DNA of 64,000 bases. It comes from Macrocybe gigantea (taxonomy: Eukaryota; Basidiomycota; Agaricomycetes; Agaricales; Callistosporiaceae). Below are positions 9,721-20,900 of the stretch, piece by piece; the stretch's first letter is position 1; the number at the start of each line of letters is the position of its first letter. Made by a program: the position numbers and the translations under genes. The notes beneath the pieces were generated by a model. That model was given only the letters and a program-made list of their open reading frames with translations, did not search any database and was not told where the DNA came from. Where the stretch lies: contig SJRY01000040.1 of NCBI GenBank assembly GCA_011319805.1, positions 496,001-560,000 of the forward strand, in the 5' to 3' direction.

Positions 9721-10087
9721 GCTATCCCTAGAGTGAGGACAACATCAGCTACCACTGTGATCACTATCAAAAAAGGTTGTATGCACCTGCTTCTATCAGA
9801 CCCAAATGCTGAAGGTCCTCTTTGACCATACAATTGATGAAGAGGACCTTGACCATACAATTGATGAAGTCTGGGTTTGTCCTCAAAATCAAAAGCTGAA
9901 GATGACACTAAAAAGACAAATACTCACCAGCTGGATAATGGACCCAGAAAAAGTCAAAAAATGACTTGATATAGTGTGGCATGCATAGCAGGAGTGATGG
10001 AATAAAGCAATCATACAAAAAAATGAGGGCAATGATAACTAGGAGAATAAATATCAAGAAGAGAATCATCGCAAGGATGTGATCTTT

Positions 10088-10587
10088 AATAAGGGGTAAT
10101 GTTATGAATTCAAGGAGCCAAAACCATTACCAAGAGATATCACGAGGATGAATACATAACAAACACCAGTTACATGACAAATGCACACATGAGACATGAC
10201 ATGAGAAAACTATGAGGAAGTCATATGATGAGGACACATCAGTGTCAAGGAATATTACTCATTGCCTGCTAGATATTGCAAGGTGCTCAGTCAGCCATGA
10301 CTCTTATGACCAGTAGCAATAAGTTCTCATGACATGAGAGTAACATGTGGCATATAACATAGCTCTATATAAGTAGGTAGAACTTGTACAGTAGAATCCA
10401 GCTTTGAGCTGGCTAATCATTAGCATTCTTCTCCCTGCCTCTCACAACAGTTTGCAAAGCCTGAGTGACTTGTGCACAGAATTGGTTTTGCATAGCATTA
10501 GCCTATTTTTTTGCCCTGCTACTGCACCAGCTCAGAGAATCACACTCACAAAGTTTGCCAATAATTCATGCTTAATCCCTCGTAACA
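10088..10587 (+). repeat. LTR and polypurine tract of the second gypsy family
   Basis: A purine stretch, AATAAGGGGTAA at 10088-10099, precedes TGTTATG at 10100. The segment 10100-10587 (488 bases) ends TAACA and holds a TATA-like CTATATAAG near 10371. Together with the chromodomain relic upstream this is best read as a 3' LTR. No partner LTR is in the window, so the ends are inferred. Confidence 0.5.
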
Positions 10588-11155
10588 TGGCATGTGTCAG
10601 AAAGCCAAGGATCATATTACAAACCTTGGTCTCTATGCCCAAAAACAAAAAGTCATGGATAAAGGGACAACCTGGACTCATTTTTCTCTGCCTGGCAAGG
10701 AGAATGTGAGCGCTGAATGCTTGTCAGCAAATATTCCTAACTCTGACATGAAGATAGATATTACCCAGATCAAACAGAGCAGCTCAAACCATTAGGGATG
10801 ACTTTGTATGCAACACCTGCCTGGACAGCCAGACCTCCTTTAGAAAACTTGACTAATACCCCAAATGGTCTTACTGCAATAGAGGTTGATGTAGAAGGGG
10901 CCAGTGCCAATGATAGGGATCTGTCACAAGATGAGAAGGATCAAGAAAGTCATGGTCTGATTTATGAAAGTGATAATAAAGCTGAGGATGCACTGCCCTC
11001 TTTTAGAGAGGATGAAGATGATGCCAATGATAAACCACCCCTGCTAGTTACTCTCAGACTACAAAAGGAGTTCAACTTCTCTCTGGAAGTCTATGAAGTT
11101 CAAGGGGCTATGGATGACTTGGACATGATCTTGAGGCCTCCACATCGAGCAGGAG
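10588..11155 (+). pseudogene. CpG-poor remnant with a short acidic open frame
   Basis: The frame from 10798 is open for about 120 residues, rich in Asp/Glu in its middle (about 10900-11020), until the inserted LTR at 11156. I recognise no domain. Its base composition matches the surrounding relics. It may be the N-terminal part of the DDE transposase that continues after the LTR, but no conserved motif proves this. Confidence 0.3.
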
Positions 11156-11478
11156 TGTTAGGCTAGATGAATCTCAAAGGACTGAGGCAGACTAAGTGCA
11201 AGAGCAGTTTGAGATGATGGCAAATGGAATATTAAGCTTAGTGCTACTGGTACATCTGGGAGTCCTTATGTATGTTATAGTACACAAGCACAGACCATAG
11301 ACTGCACAATGCTGTGGACTGTGGATGAGTAAGACTGGCAAAAAGTGACTCAGGATGACTAGAAAAAGAAAATAACTTGGTGACTGCATACTGTGCAGTG
11401 CTGTATGATAGGGGAGATAAGGGATATGGAGAAGATAAGATAAGAAATTGAATGGTCCTTTGAGCAGCATCCATAACA
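11156..11478 (-). repeat. Solo LTR, CpG-free, of the young element's family
   Basis: 323 bases matching the reverse complement of the 320-base LTR. All 14 ancestral CpG sites are gone. The flanks AGGAG (11151-11155) and AGGGG (11479-11483) match at 4 of 5 bases, consistent with an aged target duplication and with loss of the internal part by LTR-LTR recombination. Confidence 0.8.
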
Positions 11479-11483
11479 AGGGG

Positions 11484-12774
11484 GTATAAGGAACAAAACC
11501 TTGATAGGGTAACATGGGAATGCCTGCTTGCAATACAGCTATTTTGTTATAATTTCATCAAAAAGAAAGAGGACAAGCCAGATGAATCTGCCTGGATGGC
11601 AGCATCTCTGAGAACTGCCAAGATGCTAAACTGGGGTGCTTATTTTGCAAGAAGGCTTCACCAATAGATGCATGCATTTCTGATTGATCCCAAATTCTTG
11701 CCCACCTGCAATAAAAACTGAAACACTAGCTGCTCTTGCATTGATAATAAGGACTTCAGTCAAGAACTCCAAATACACCTGCAGAGCCTTAGAAAGTAGA
11801 TCAAGGCCAAGGACCTTGTTCAGTACATTGCCCAACCCAAAGTCCTGGAGCATCTCAGATGCATGAAAACAATCTTGCTTGCAACAGTACAACATTGGAT
11901 GAGGAAGATGGGCTATTGGTGGGTGCAAGATCCAAAAGGGCAATATATTGATAGCCATGAGTATGAAGACATCATCGCATACCATGATACAGTCTTCCTG
12001 CCTGCAATTGAGGTGCTTCAAAACTGTATTGGTATCTGGCTGGATTCTGAGCAAGCAGACCAGCTTGGAAACCATTATGTCATTCTGTAGTTCTATGATG
12101 AGTCAACCTTCTATGCATATGATTGAAGGAAAACTCAATGGGTGCATGAGTTGGAGGCTGCCACCTCATATGCAAAGGGTGAAGGCCATTCTCTTATGGT
12201 TGTGGATTTTATTTCAGCTGAATATGGCTGGTTATGATCGTGAAATGGGGAAGAGAGTGCATGTGTCTTGTTTTGAGCAGGAAAAGGCTGTGATGGGTAC
12301 TTTGACAACATGAACATCTGAAAGCAGCTCACATAGGCAATGGATATCCTGCAGCATGATTATCCTGAAGAGGAGCATATCTTCATTTTTAACAATGTAA
12401 CAACTCACATAAAATAGCAAGATGGTTCTTTCTCTGCTCTATGAATGCCCAAGAATCCATCACTGAACTTCTTCATTGAGGTTAACATGTTGAATGGTGA
12501 TGGAAAGCCTAAATATGATGAAACTGGCAACATTCTAAAGCAGAAGGTTCACATGTCAAATGGGAAGTTTGCAAATGGAGAAGAACAGGAATTTTACTTC
12601 CCTCCAGGCCATGAACATGCTGGTCAATTCAAAGGCATGGCACAGATACTCAAGGAATGGAGTTTCGAAAATGTTCAGTGGAAGAAGGCCCAGTGTGGGA
12701 AAAAATTTACTAATTGCCCAAAGGAGGCAACTGATTGCTGTTGCCATTGCATGCTCTTCAGCCAACTGGACTTC
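11484..12774 (+). pseudogene. Dead DDE-superfamily transposase of a type common in mushrooms
   Basis: Stop-broken plus-strand frames show the family's body: an AWMAASLRTAKMLNWG segment (about 11588-11635), WMRKMGYWW and PKGQYID (about 11895-11955), the first catalytic region FYDESTFYA (about 12091-12117), DFISAEYGW, then VTTH near 12396-12408 and a C-terminal stretch at 12445-12774 with a Cys-rich CPKEATDCCCHC motif. The Asp normally expected before the N-x-TTH motif is Asn here (G to A), so a catalytic residue is lost. Several TGA or TAG stops come from CGA or CAG/TGG-type codons. The gene is cut by an LTR at 12775 and its last part is missing. Confidence 0.7.
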
Positions 12775-13094
12775 TGTTACAGATGTCACCCAAAGGACCA
12801 TTCAATTTCTTATCTTATCTTTTCCATATCCCTTATCTCCCCCATCATGCTGCACAGTGCACAGCCATCGAGTCATTTCACTTCCCTAGTCATTCTGAGT
12901 CATCTCCTTCCAGTGTTACTCATCCACAGTCTACAGCATTGCACAGCCCATGGTCTGTGCTCAAGTACTGTAATTTATATAAGGACTCCCAGATGTACCA
13001 GTAGCACTAGGCTTAATATTCCTTTTGCCATTGTCTCAAGACCACTCTCGCACTTAGTCTGCCCAAGTCCTTTTGAGATTCATCTAGTCTAACA
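12775..13094 (+). repeat. Old LTR of the young element's family
   Basis: 320 bases aligned end to end with the young LTR. 12 of 14 CpG sites are lost; the TATA region reads TTTATATAA. Flanking bases (ACTTC on the left, CATAT on the right) do not match, so it is not a clean solo insertion. The transposase reading frame does not resume after it. Confidence 0.85.
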
Positions 13095-13330
13095 CATATC
13101 TTTTAATAGCATATCTTATGTTCAAGGATAATCAGTAACTTATTGTATATATAAAGGTTCCATACTCATTGATACATATCATAGAAATTTTGGATACTTT
13201 GTGGATGTGGCTGGAGAGCAAGGCGTTGAATACCCCCCCCTCCCTTAACCAGCCTGATAAGTCTCGCTCATGTGATGGTCACAAGCAGTCACAGGGCATG
13301 TGATGTTGTCTATTTTGACTGAGGTCTACC
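13095..13330. other. Boundary between the transposon block and host genes
   Basis: No gene seen. It has a C8 run near 13232 and covers the 3' flank of the minus-strand CCCH gene. Confidence 0.3.
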
Positions 13331-14943
13331 TTATACAACATACAATTCACTCGGGCTCAGGCTCCATCTCCACGTCAGAAAACGCATCCCTTCAACCTCA
13401 TCTTCTGCATCATCACTCTCATCACTCTCATTGAACACCAAAGAAATATACTCGTCACCGAGTTGCCCATCTGTAGCTCGTGCGACAGGAGAATCATCAG
13501 GTTTACCATCAAGTGATTCAGCGCCTGGCGGGGAAGGTGAAAGGTGAGCAGCAACCTCATGCCGCTGCTCGTCGTCTGTGTCAGACACCGTCGGAAAAGA
13601 GACGGTTCCAGTTTCCGTTGCCTTGCGGCGCCGATTCGCGCGGATGACATGCGGAAGCTTGCATCCCCTAGTCTGGCACGTCCCCTTCTCCGCAAAGTCT
13701 GGACATTCCCGCACGTGTTGGTGCTCGCACTCCAAGCCCTTGGCGCAGTACCCGAGCACTGCAAAGTCCCTGCACACGCCCTCGCGCTTGCCCACGTTGA
13801 CGTGGGGGAATGGACACTTGTCTCTGGTGCATCGGCCCCGGTTCACGAAATGTACGCACAGCGGCGTCCTCTCGGGTGTAGGATCGTGTGATAGGTTGCA
13901 CGTCTCTGCGGTGTTCGGACAGTGGCCTTGGAGAAAATTCCAGCAGATTGCGATCTTCGACGCGTCGTGCTTGTATGGACATGTGAGCCCTCGACTGCAT
14001 GCACCTGCCATGGCAAAACGACAGGAGAAAAGGAAAATCGTAGTAAACATGAAATAGATCGGGAGAAGAGGATAAGGAAACGTGAATGCCTTTAGAAGAT
14101 CATAACAAAAAACGACGTTTTTGCCATCCTCTTGGACATCCTGCATTGAATAAAGCGCACCTGTAGTCGTGAATCTCGGACATGGTCTGTCATTGTATTT
14201 CATCTTCTTCGCCAGCCGACGTCGTTCTCTGAGAAAGAAAAAGATCAGGAAAAAAACATTCCTATAAACCTCGCCCTGCGAAAGGATGACAAACTGAGTC
14301 GTCTTGAGCGTCATGTTGCGGTTCATCGGCATTCCGCGCCGTCCCCGACTGATTTTAGGCTTGTGCACACGTCCTGTCGGAATAAGATGGCCAGATTTCC
14401 TCGTGAACGAGCGAGAAGGTGGTGGGGCTGGGTCGTTTGGACCCACAGTAGGCGGTTTTGGTTTCGGTTTCGGGACTGTATATTCAGCAATTAGGCACGA
14501 CCATGTCTGTACAAACGAGTGAATGAGACGACGCACGATCCTTGCGAACTAGCGACCGGCCGGACGACTCAAACGCAACACCATTGAGCACGACGTCTTT
14601 CACCTCGCTTGTCGTGGGGGCCGCCGATGGTGGCTTCGGTCGTGACGGAGCAGCGGGCCTGAACGACGGAACGGACGGTCCAGAGCTGGAACTCGGACGG
14701 ATATACTTGTTAGATGGTGGCTTGTAGTTTGGATTGATGTACGTGTTGCTTCGCTGGGTGGGTCGTCCGCTGTATCCTGTATACGATGAAGCTACTCCAG
14801 TCTTGTGCTGATTGATCGACTCTGTGCAACGCGAGAATTCCTGACAATGAGAACTGAGAATCAAAAAGTATGTGATTAGCGTCCACCTGTTAATCTCGCT
14901 ATTTCATTCTGAGGTCGGCCTCTGTTGTTGTTGAAGATGCCAT
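13331..14943 (-). CDS. CCCH zinc-finger protein, ZC3H3-like
   Basis: Homologues of this five-finger type act in nuclear mRNA polyadenylation and export. Five CCCH fingers lie in a row in the C-terminal half, for example CPRFTTTG joined to ACSRGLTCPYKH, CWNFLQGHCPNTAETCNLSH, CVHFVNRGRCTRDKCPFPH, CRDFAVLGYCAKGLECEHQH and CPDFAEKGTCQTRGCKLPH. The first finger is split by an intron (about 14005-14161). The N-terminal half is Ser/Pro-rich and basic, and the C-terminus is acidic. I chose the ATG at 14943-14941; joining it to the rest needs one A restored near 14908 and a first intron ending just before the ESINQHK segment. Introns also fit near 14520-14465 and 14270-14230. It is transcribed away from the transposon block. 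Confidence 0.8.
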
Positions 14944-15043
14944 GATCGTCGTTGAAGTTGTTGGACGAATTCGCCGAAATCGTATTAGTCAACCACATCA
15001 ATGGTCGATTACGTCATCAAATATCCAAATCAGGCAAGCACCA

Positions 15044-17598
15044 TTACTCCAGCATCTCGCAGCGTCTGACGATGCCCGCCAAGACATTGTCCACGTCCGT
15101 CAAGCTCGTCTCCTTTCTAAACACCTCTAGATACACTTCCCCGACAGGCCCAGCCCTCCCGTCATCTTTTACGGGTCCCAATGAGCGTTTCGCCGCGATG
15201 TGCCAATGCTGTGGGTTCTGCCCTCGAGAGAACACCTCGGTCACATCAGCGTCCCTGCAATGTACCGTAGTTAGACAAAGAAAAAGCTTGATACGATAAT
15301 ACGCACAGGTTCTGGAGTTCCTGAGCATGATATAGAATGCTTGAACAGGATTCGAAGCCCGGACTGGACACGGTCCAGCCCGCCGAAGAGGCAATGTATC
15401 TATCAGTAGGCTGTAGAATGTTCACAATCGAAGGAAGGATTTCGGTACTGCAGTAGAAAGAAACCTTCAGAAAGGAATGCATGACAGTGACAACTCTGCG
15501 TACCTTTCAGGTGTGCTCTGCTCCGTCACCTCCCTAATCTTTTCGTAAATCTCAGGCAATCGTTTGCCAATAGTCTGCCATGAACGTAGGAAATATCAGA
15601 CCCTACATCTGCGCCGTCAACGTCCGTTCGAAGGAACGCAAGCATGATCCCGTCACTCTAAAAAGTGGAATCAGAAATAATGAAAACCAATGCGCACAGG
15701 AAGTATGCAGCATACCAGGGTATAGAACACCTTTCTCCGGTTCAGGCGCAACGGGTTATCGAAATCGGAAAGATATACAGTCGTCAACAAGAAATTTGGT
15801 TGTGGTTCTTCCACCGCCTCCTGAGCGGTTGCAGATTCTGTCAGCGTCGACGAAGCCGAAGGCGTCAAGGAGACGGCGTCCACGTCAGCCGGCGAGCGTA
15901 TATGTGATGCGCGCACTTCTTCCACTTGTTGCCCTGAAACTCCTCCATTCGCATGTCCGTTAGAAGCTGTAGGGACCGAGTCAGGCAGACCACTGTGAGG
16001 ATCCGCTTCCTCATCTGCCGCTTCGGCTTCATTGTCGTCATCACCACCCCGAACTCCAGATGTCCTAATCTCTCCGGTCATACCGTTGGACGCGATCGCA
16101 TCGTCCAACGCGCCTTTATCGACCTCAGACTCATGCACCCGCCCACTGAATGTCGTTGCACCTCCTGCGGCAGTTCTTGCTGTAGACCCCCATCCTCGTA
16201 ATGCGGTTTCTCAAGTCTAGCCTTGCCATCGACGTCGTGACCATCTGGCACAATCGTACCAGACTTGACGTTCATCTCCTTGTCCGTCCCGCGGCCAAAC
16301 GTCAAATACCCAGGCCAGCTCCACTTGCGTACGTCCATGTTGACGTTCGTCAGTCCCAAGAATGACGAAGACGAAACCGACGAGCTTCGTGGCGCGTCTC
16401 GATCTTTCAAACTCGACGGTGGATCCTTGCCATTGCCGTTGTTCGCATTCGTCGCACCAGCGCTGTCATCCGCACGACGCTTCGACTTGATTGTCTTATC
16501 AGAGTGCACGCTCTCCTGTGAAGCGTTTGGCGGTTTCTTTGGGTATAACGAGAGGAGGTATCGCGCTAGGGACGCCGATTGATGAGTCGAGATGTAGGAG
16601 GTCGATGGGACGGCGTAAGGCGGTATAATCAGCAGGGTTGAGATATCTTCCGAGAGCTCGCTCGTGACACTGTCTGCTAAAGGAATCAGCGAGCGGTGTC
16701 TGGGGTGCAGGGGTACTCCTGCGATAGATGAAATAGACGAGTTAGAACACCTGTTGTAAACGAATTATAGAGCCGGCCAGTGACTGACCAAGATGCAATC
16801 CGAGATCACGACCATCTTCCAAGTCCCAGGACCACGCCCAGACAGTGAAAAATCGCTCCAATTGTAATTCCAACGCCTCCCGTCCTAGATTCCGCAACAC
16901 GGATGCGAATGTGCCATGAGTTAACTAGCATTAGCCGACATAAGCTAGATTGAATGATTTGCCTCGCTCCGAGAGGGAATGCAGACCTTGAACCGCTCAT
17001 ATCCTCTAAGGATATCCTGACGCAAAGCACTGTCATGGACAGAGCCCTCAATGTACTCGTATACCGGTTCCTTTGTCTTGCCTTTCTCGGGGATCTTGGC
17101 CTTCTCCTTCCCCTTCTTACCATCCTTCGGATTGATTGGGACCTTCGCCACTTCTACGGCCTAGAAGCGAAAATGAAATGAGTCCCCTTGAAGGCGGGTA
17201 AGACAGACGACACGCACCGCATGGATCCAGAAATCCGGCTCTGGCGAAACCATGATCATCCTCTTCGACTGTGAATGTACGCTCCTGACGCCGGCAGGCA
17301 TCTGGTCGTTAAACATCCTGGGAGAGAACCTCAGAAATGCAAAATCAGGATGCTGAGATCTCCCAAAGACTCACTCGGAAAAGTTCACGAGCGCCTTCGC
17401 CAGGCCGACCTGCCTGAGCATCCTGTCTCTCGACACGGCCCGCTCCCTGGAGGTGTAGAACAGGATCTGCGCCTGCTCTTCCGCATCTTCATCGTCGCTC
17501 TCTTCGTCATCATCGTCCGCCTTGTTCGATCGAGTAGGTCGTAGTGCAGGGTTGTAGATGGTGAGATAGAGAAGACCTGGTGGAATCCTGCTGCTCAT
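15044..17598 (-). CDS. CCZ1: Vacuolar fusion protein CCZ1
   Basis: Ccz1 pairs with Mon1 to form the exchange factor that turns on the Rab Ypt7 on late endosomes and vacuoles. The N-terminus (from the ATG at 17598) shows the first longin domain, with LLYLTIYNP, then an acidic insert, and QILFYTSRERAVSRDRML (about residues 40-60). Following exons give MIMVSPEPDFWIHA (about 17270-17220), a Lys-rich insert, and WSWPGYLTFG (about 16330-16300) after a Ser-rich stretch. The C-terminal exons contain FLLTTVYLSDFDNPLRLNRR (about 15790-15730), GWTVSSPGF, and end with an ETSLTDVDNVLAG segment and stop at 15044. A lost C in the run 16187-16191 appears to shift frame. Several introns of about 50-70 bases separate the exons. 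Confidence 0.8.
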
Positions 17599-17616
17599 CG
17601 CAGCGAGAGTGAACAA

Positions 17617-17953
17617 AGCGACTCAGGCCTTGCCCCCACCAGAGTTGGCTTGCGTGGACAGCACGAAACTGTAGCGACCACAGCCTGCCACGAGGGCGAA
17701 AGTCCGCGATAGTGTGCAAGTGTGTGACCAAGTTGGATGTTGCCTTTTTCTGGAAAACAATGAATTGTCGCTGCTGGTGATAATTACGGCTTGCTATGTA
17801 TGTTAAACTATACCTAACACATAACAGAACGAAAAAAAGATGCAAGCAAACTACAGACACGAAGGCGAGAGACAGAGACACGATGCGCGAAGAAAAAAGT
17901 AGATCAAGTTGTGTGACTAGCGAGTCCTTGTGCAACTGTCTGTGTGATAAGCT
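17617..17953. other. Intergenic stretch between CCZ1 and UBP12-like gene
   Basis: No gene seen. CCZ1 begins at its left edge and the deubiquitinase ends at its right edge, both on the minus strand. It must hold the CCZ1 promoter; no clear TATA box stands out. Confidence 0.4.
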
Positions 17954-20900
17954 CTAAGACGTCTTTTCATGCTTGTCCGGACTCTTGCTGTGAGCCTTTT
18001 GGCCGTTCGCGTCGTCAAACGGGGACATCTCTGACAGGCTCGACGACGAGGTGTTGATACCATCATTCCAGTCCGGCGACTGGCTGGGAGAAACCTCGTG
18101 AACGCCGACATTAAACGTCCGGTCGTTCGGCCAGTCGATCTCGAAATCCGTATCTGGATCCGCTTCCGCCTCATTTGACGACGTCGGAGACGTTCGACCG
18201 GACGACTCAGGGTAGTAACGTGCGGCAGACATGAGGATCAATTCGTCCTGTTGGGACTCTTCAAATCCGGGAGGGTCGTCGGGCGAGGAGGCGGCTGAAG
18301 GGGGCTGTCGATCCATTTTCCGGGAAGTGACTGAGGGCCGTTGTTTGTGGCAGTGAGTTTCGACTTGGATGCAGTACCATATCCCACCGAATCGTCGCTT
18401 GGCGGCGTCGGCAGCTGAGAGTCGACCGTCATGGCGTCTTCCTCCGCGATCTTGGTTTTGCGCCTCGCTTCCTCGACTTTTTGGTGCGTCTTGCCTCCAA
18501 GAGGGGCAGAAGACCGCCGGCGGTAGAACAAGAGGTATGCATTCGAGTTCTTTGACCGTCCCAAACATTATCAGTCTTTACGAAAGCATGTTGGAAGAAA
18601 TGGCACGTACCACAGAGTCCGCAGCGCGAGCTTCCGTGACGAACGAATCGTCAAAGTGATACCACTTGTTCGTGACGTGATTGTGTGCGTACGCGCGATA
18701 ATGTCCTCCACCGAGACCTCCCATGTGTTCGTCCACGCCAAACAGATCATACACGAGCGGTTCGTCGACGCTCGTCAGCTGCAGCCCCGCAACGTCGACA
18801 CCCTGCGCAGCCAACCGCGTCGCGACTGCCCTCTCGCCGACCATCTCGCTCAGATCCAAGCCCTCAATCGGAAAGTCGATGAATGTGTCGATCTTATCTC
18901 GTAGCATGCGGCTGTTGCTGAACCGTTTCAGATGTACCACCAGGATGTCTGGCGCCTTCCACAGATCGAACCGCTTCGTCGCCTGCTGATGCTTCTTGCA
19001 GCGGGGACAATACCACAGATCGTCCTCTCCCAGCTTCTCCTCCTTCGTAAACTCGTCAAGACAGTCCTGAAGCGAGAGGCCCTTGGTCTTCTTCTCGGAA
19101 GCAGCCTTCTGCATCTCGATGTACTCTGGATGGATGTACTCTTCCCATCTGTCCCACAGTGCATGCTCCCATCGCGATCGTTCCTCCCCAAAGTAATACG
19201 CCTTCATGTTCTCATCGAACTCGCAGTAGAACGTGTCCCCTTCCCTCAGCAGCACCTGAGGTATATCTGAGCCCTCCTTCCGACGCTCCCACGACTCCCA
19301 TCGGTTCCCAGATTGATAATTGTTGTACGGCCCAGCGCCAAAGTCTTTGTGGTTGGCTTGTAGTCGAAGACTGAAGATATCCTTCTTCGTGCAAACCTTT
19401 CGCGGCGTCAGGCTGACAGAAGAAGTGTCCATGTCCTCCTCTCCAACAATAACCATGTCTTTTTCATCCACAATGTCTCCCTCGGGAATGGCGGCCTCTT
19501 GAACCGTCACAACATCTCCGTTCTCCTTAATTTCTATGATAGAATCGACGGACGGGTATCCGTTGAGTTTCACAGGTATTCCATCGATATCGGACCCAGA
19601 GTCGGCTTCCCAAGTGTACAAGTCCCGCGCATTGGCTGTCCAGCGCTCGAGGCGCGCGACAACGGCGTCGTAGATGGCGTTTGGATCCTTGGCCTGCTCC
19701 TGATCGATAGCGACCACGGTCGGATACCCAAACAAGCTTTGGCTACCTCGGCTGAGATAGTTATTGCGCTGCACGACAGAGTCGCACAAGAATACGGGCA
19801 CGATGAACGAGTCATCCGGCTGCCTCTTGTACACCCTGCTTTGTTGCGAGTTGCATGGCAGTTCAAAGCAGACGATCGTGTCGTTTTCGTTCATTTCGCC
19901 GCAGAGCACGCCGTCATTGAGGTTCTTGTAGATGCGATGGCTGAATATCTCCAAAGTGAGGAGCTATGGAAAGCAGAAATCAGGGGACTTTGCATGCTTC
20001 GCAAACGGTGAAATACTAACATTTTCAGGATCTGCACCCATCCATCGGCCTAATAGAGCGCGAAGTTCTTTGAAGGTCGCGTCCTTACTAATCTCAACGG
20101 GTACCTAAATTTGCAATGAGTGGATACAAGCTACGCAAGCCACATGTTGGAGTTTTCTCACCTTGACGTGTGGCTTCTCGATATCCCAAGGCACATAATA
20201 AATGTCATGTCTCCACGTCTTTTTCACAGGAATCGGCAGAGTCAAGTACATGAAAGGATCGAACGTTATGGACACCTGCATAGATAAAAGTGATAAGCAG
20301 AGCATCCAAGATATGCACGAAACCACTCTCTCACCTTTTCGCATTCTGGACAGACCAAAGTGCTTTGATACTGACCCTGGAAAAGGTCGACGATAACGCT
20401 GTCATTCCGCATCATATAGCCCTCCCACGACCTGCGCGCGAGGTCAACAAGTTCTAGATCCCCACCCCCCTCCCAATCAGGCTTCTCAACATAGGGCTTC
20501 TTCAAAACTCGATTAAGGTCTTCGTGAAGGCCGTCCAATAGGAAAGCCACCAACTCCTGGGAGTCATGCTGTTGATATCCGCTGAACTGTGGAGCGAAAC
20601 GCTGAAGCTGCGTCTTGAATTCGCGTGGTGAGTATGACGTCGAAGGTCCAGTTGGGGTCCATATCCGTTGGAGCAAAGCTCCAAAAGCTTCCGCAATAGC
20701 GCCGTGCATACCCAGAGGATTATCTGGATTCAGTTCCTCCTGATACAGACCGGCTGTTTGAAGTTTGAGGAGAATCACTGTATAACAAAACGGGTTCAAG
20801 ACATACTCAAAAAATAATCAGTGAGCTCCTCGTTGTGCGCCAGGCACTGAAGGGCAGAGTTCATGAAGCAAGTGTTGCCCCTGATATATGTCAGGCATGT

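Noticed and set aside
12775..13094. Clean solo LTR insertion
   Set aside because: The flanking pentamers ACTTC and CATAT do not match, so no target duplication supports this.
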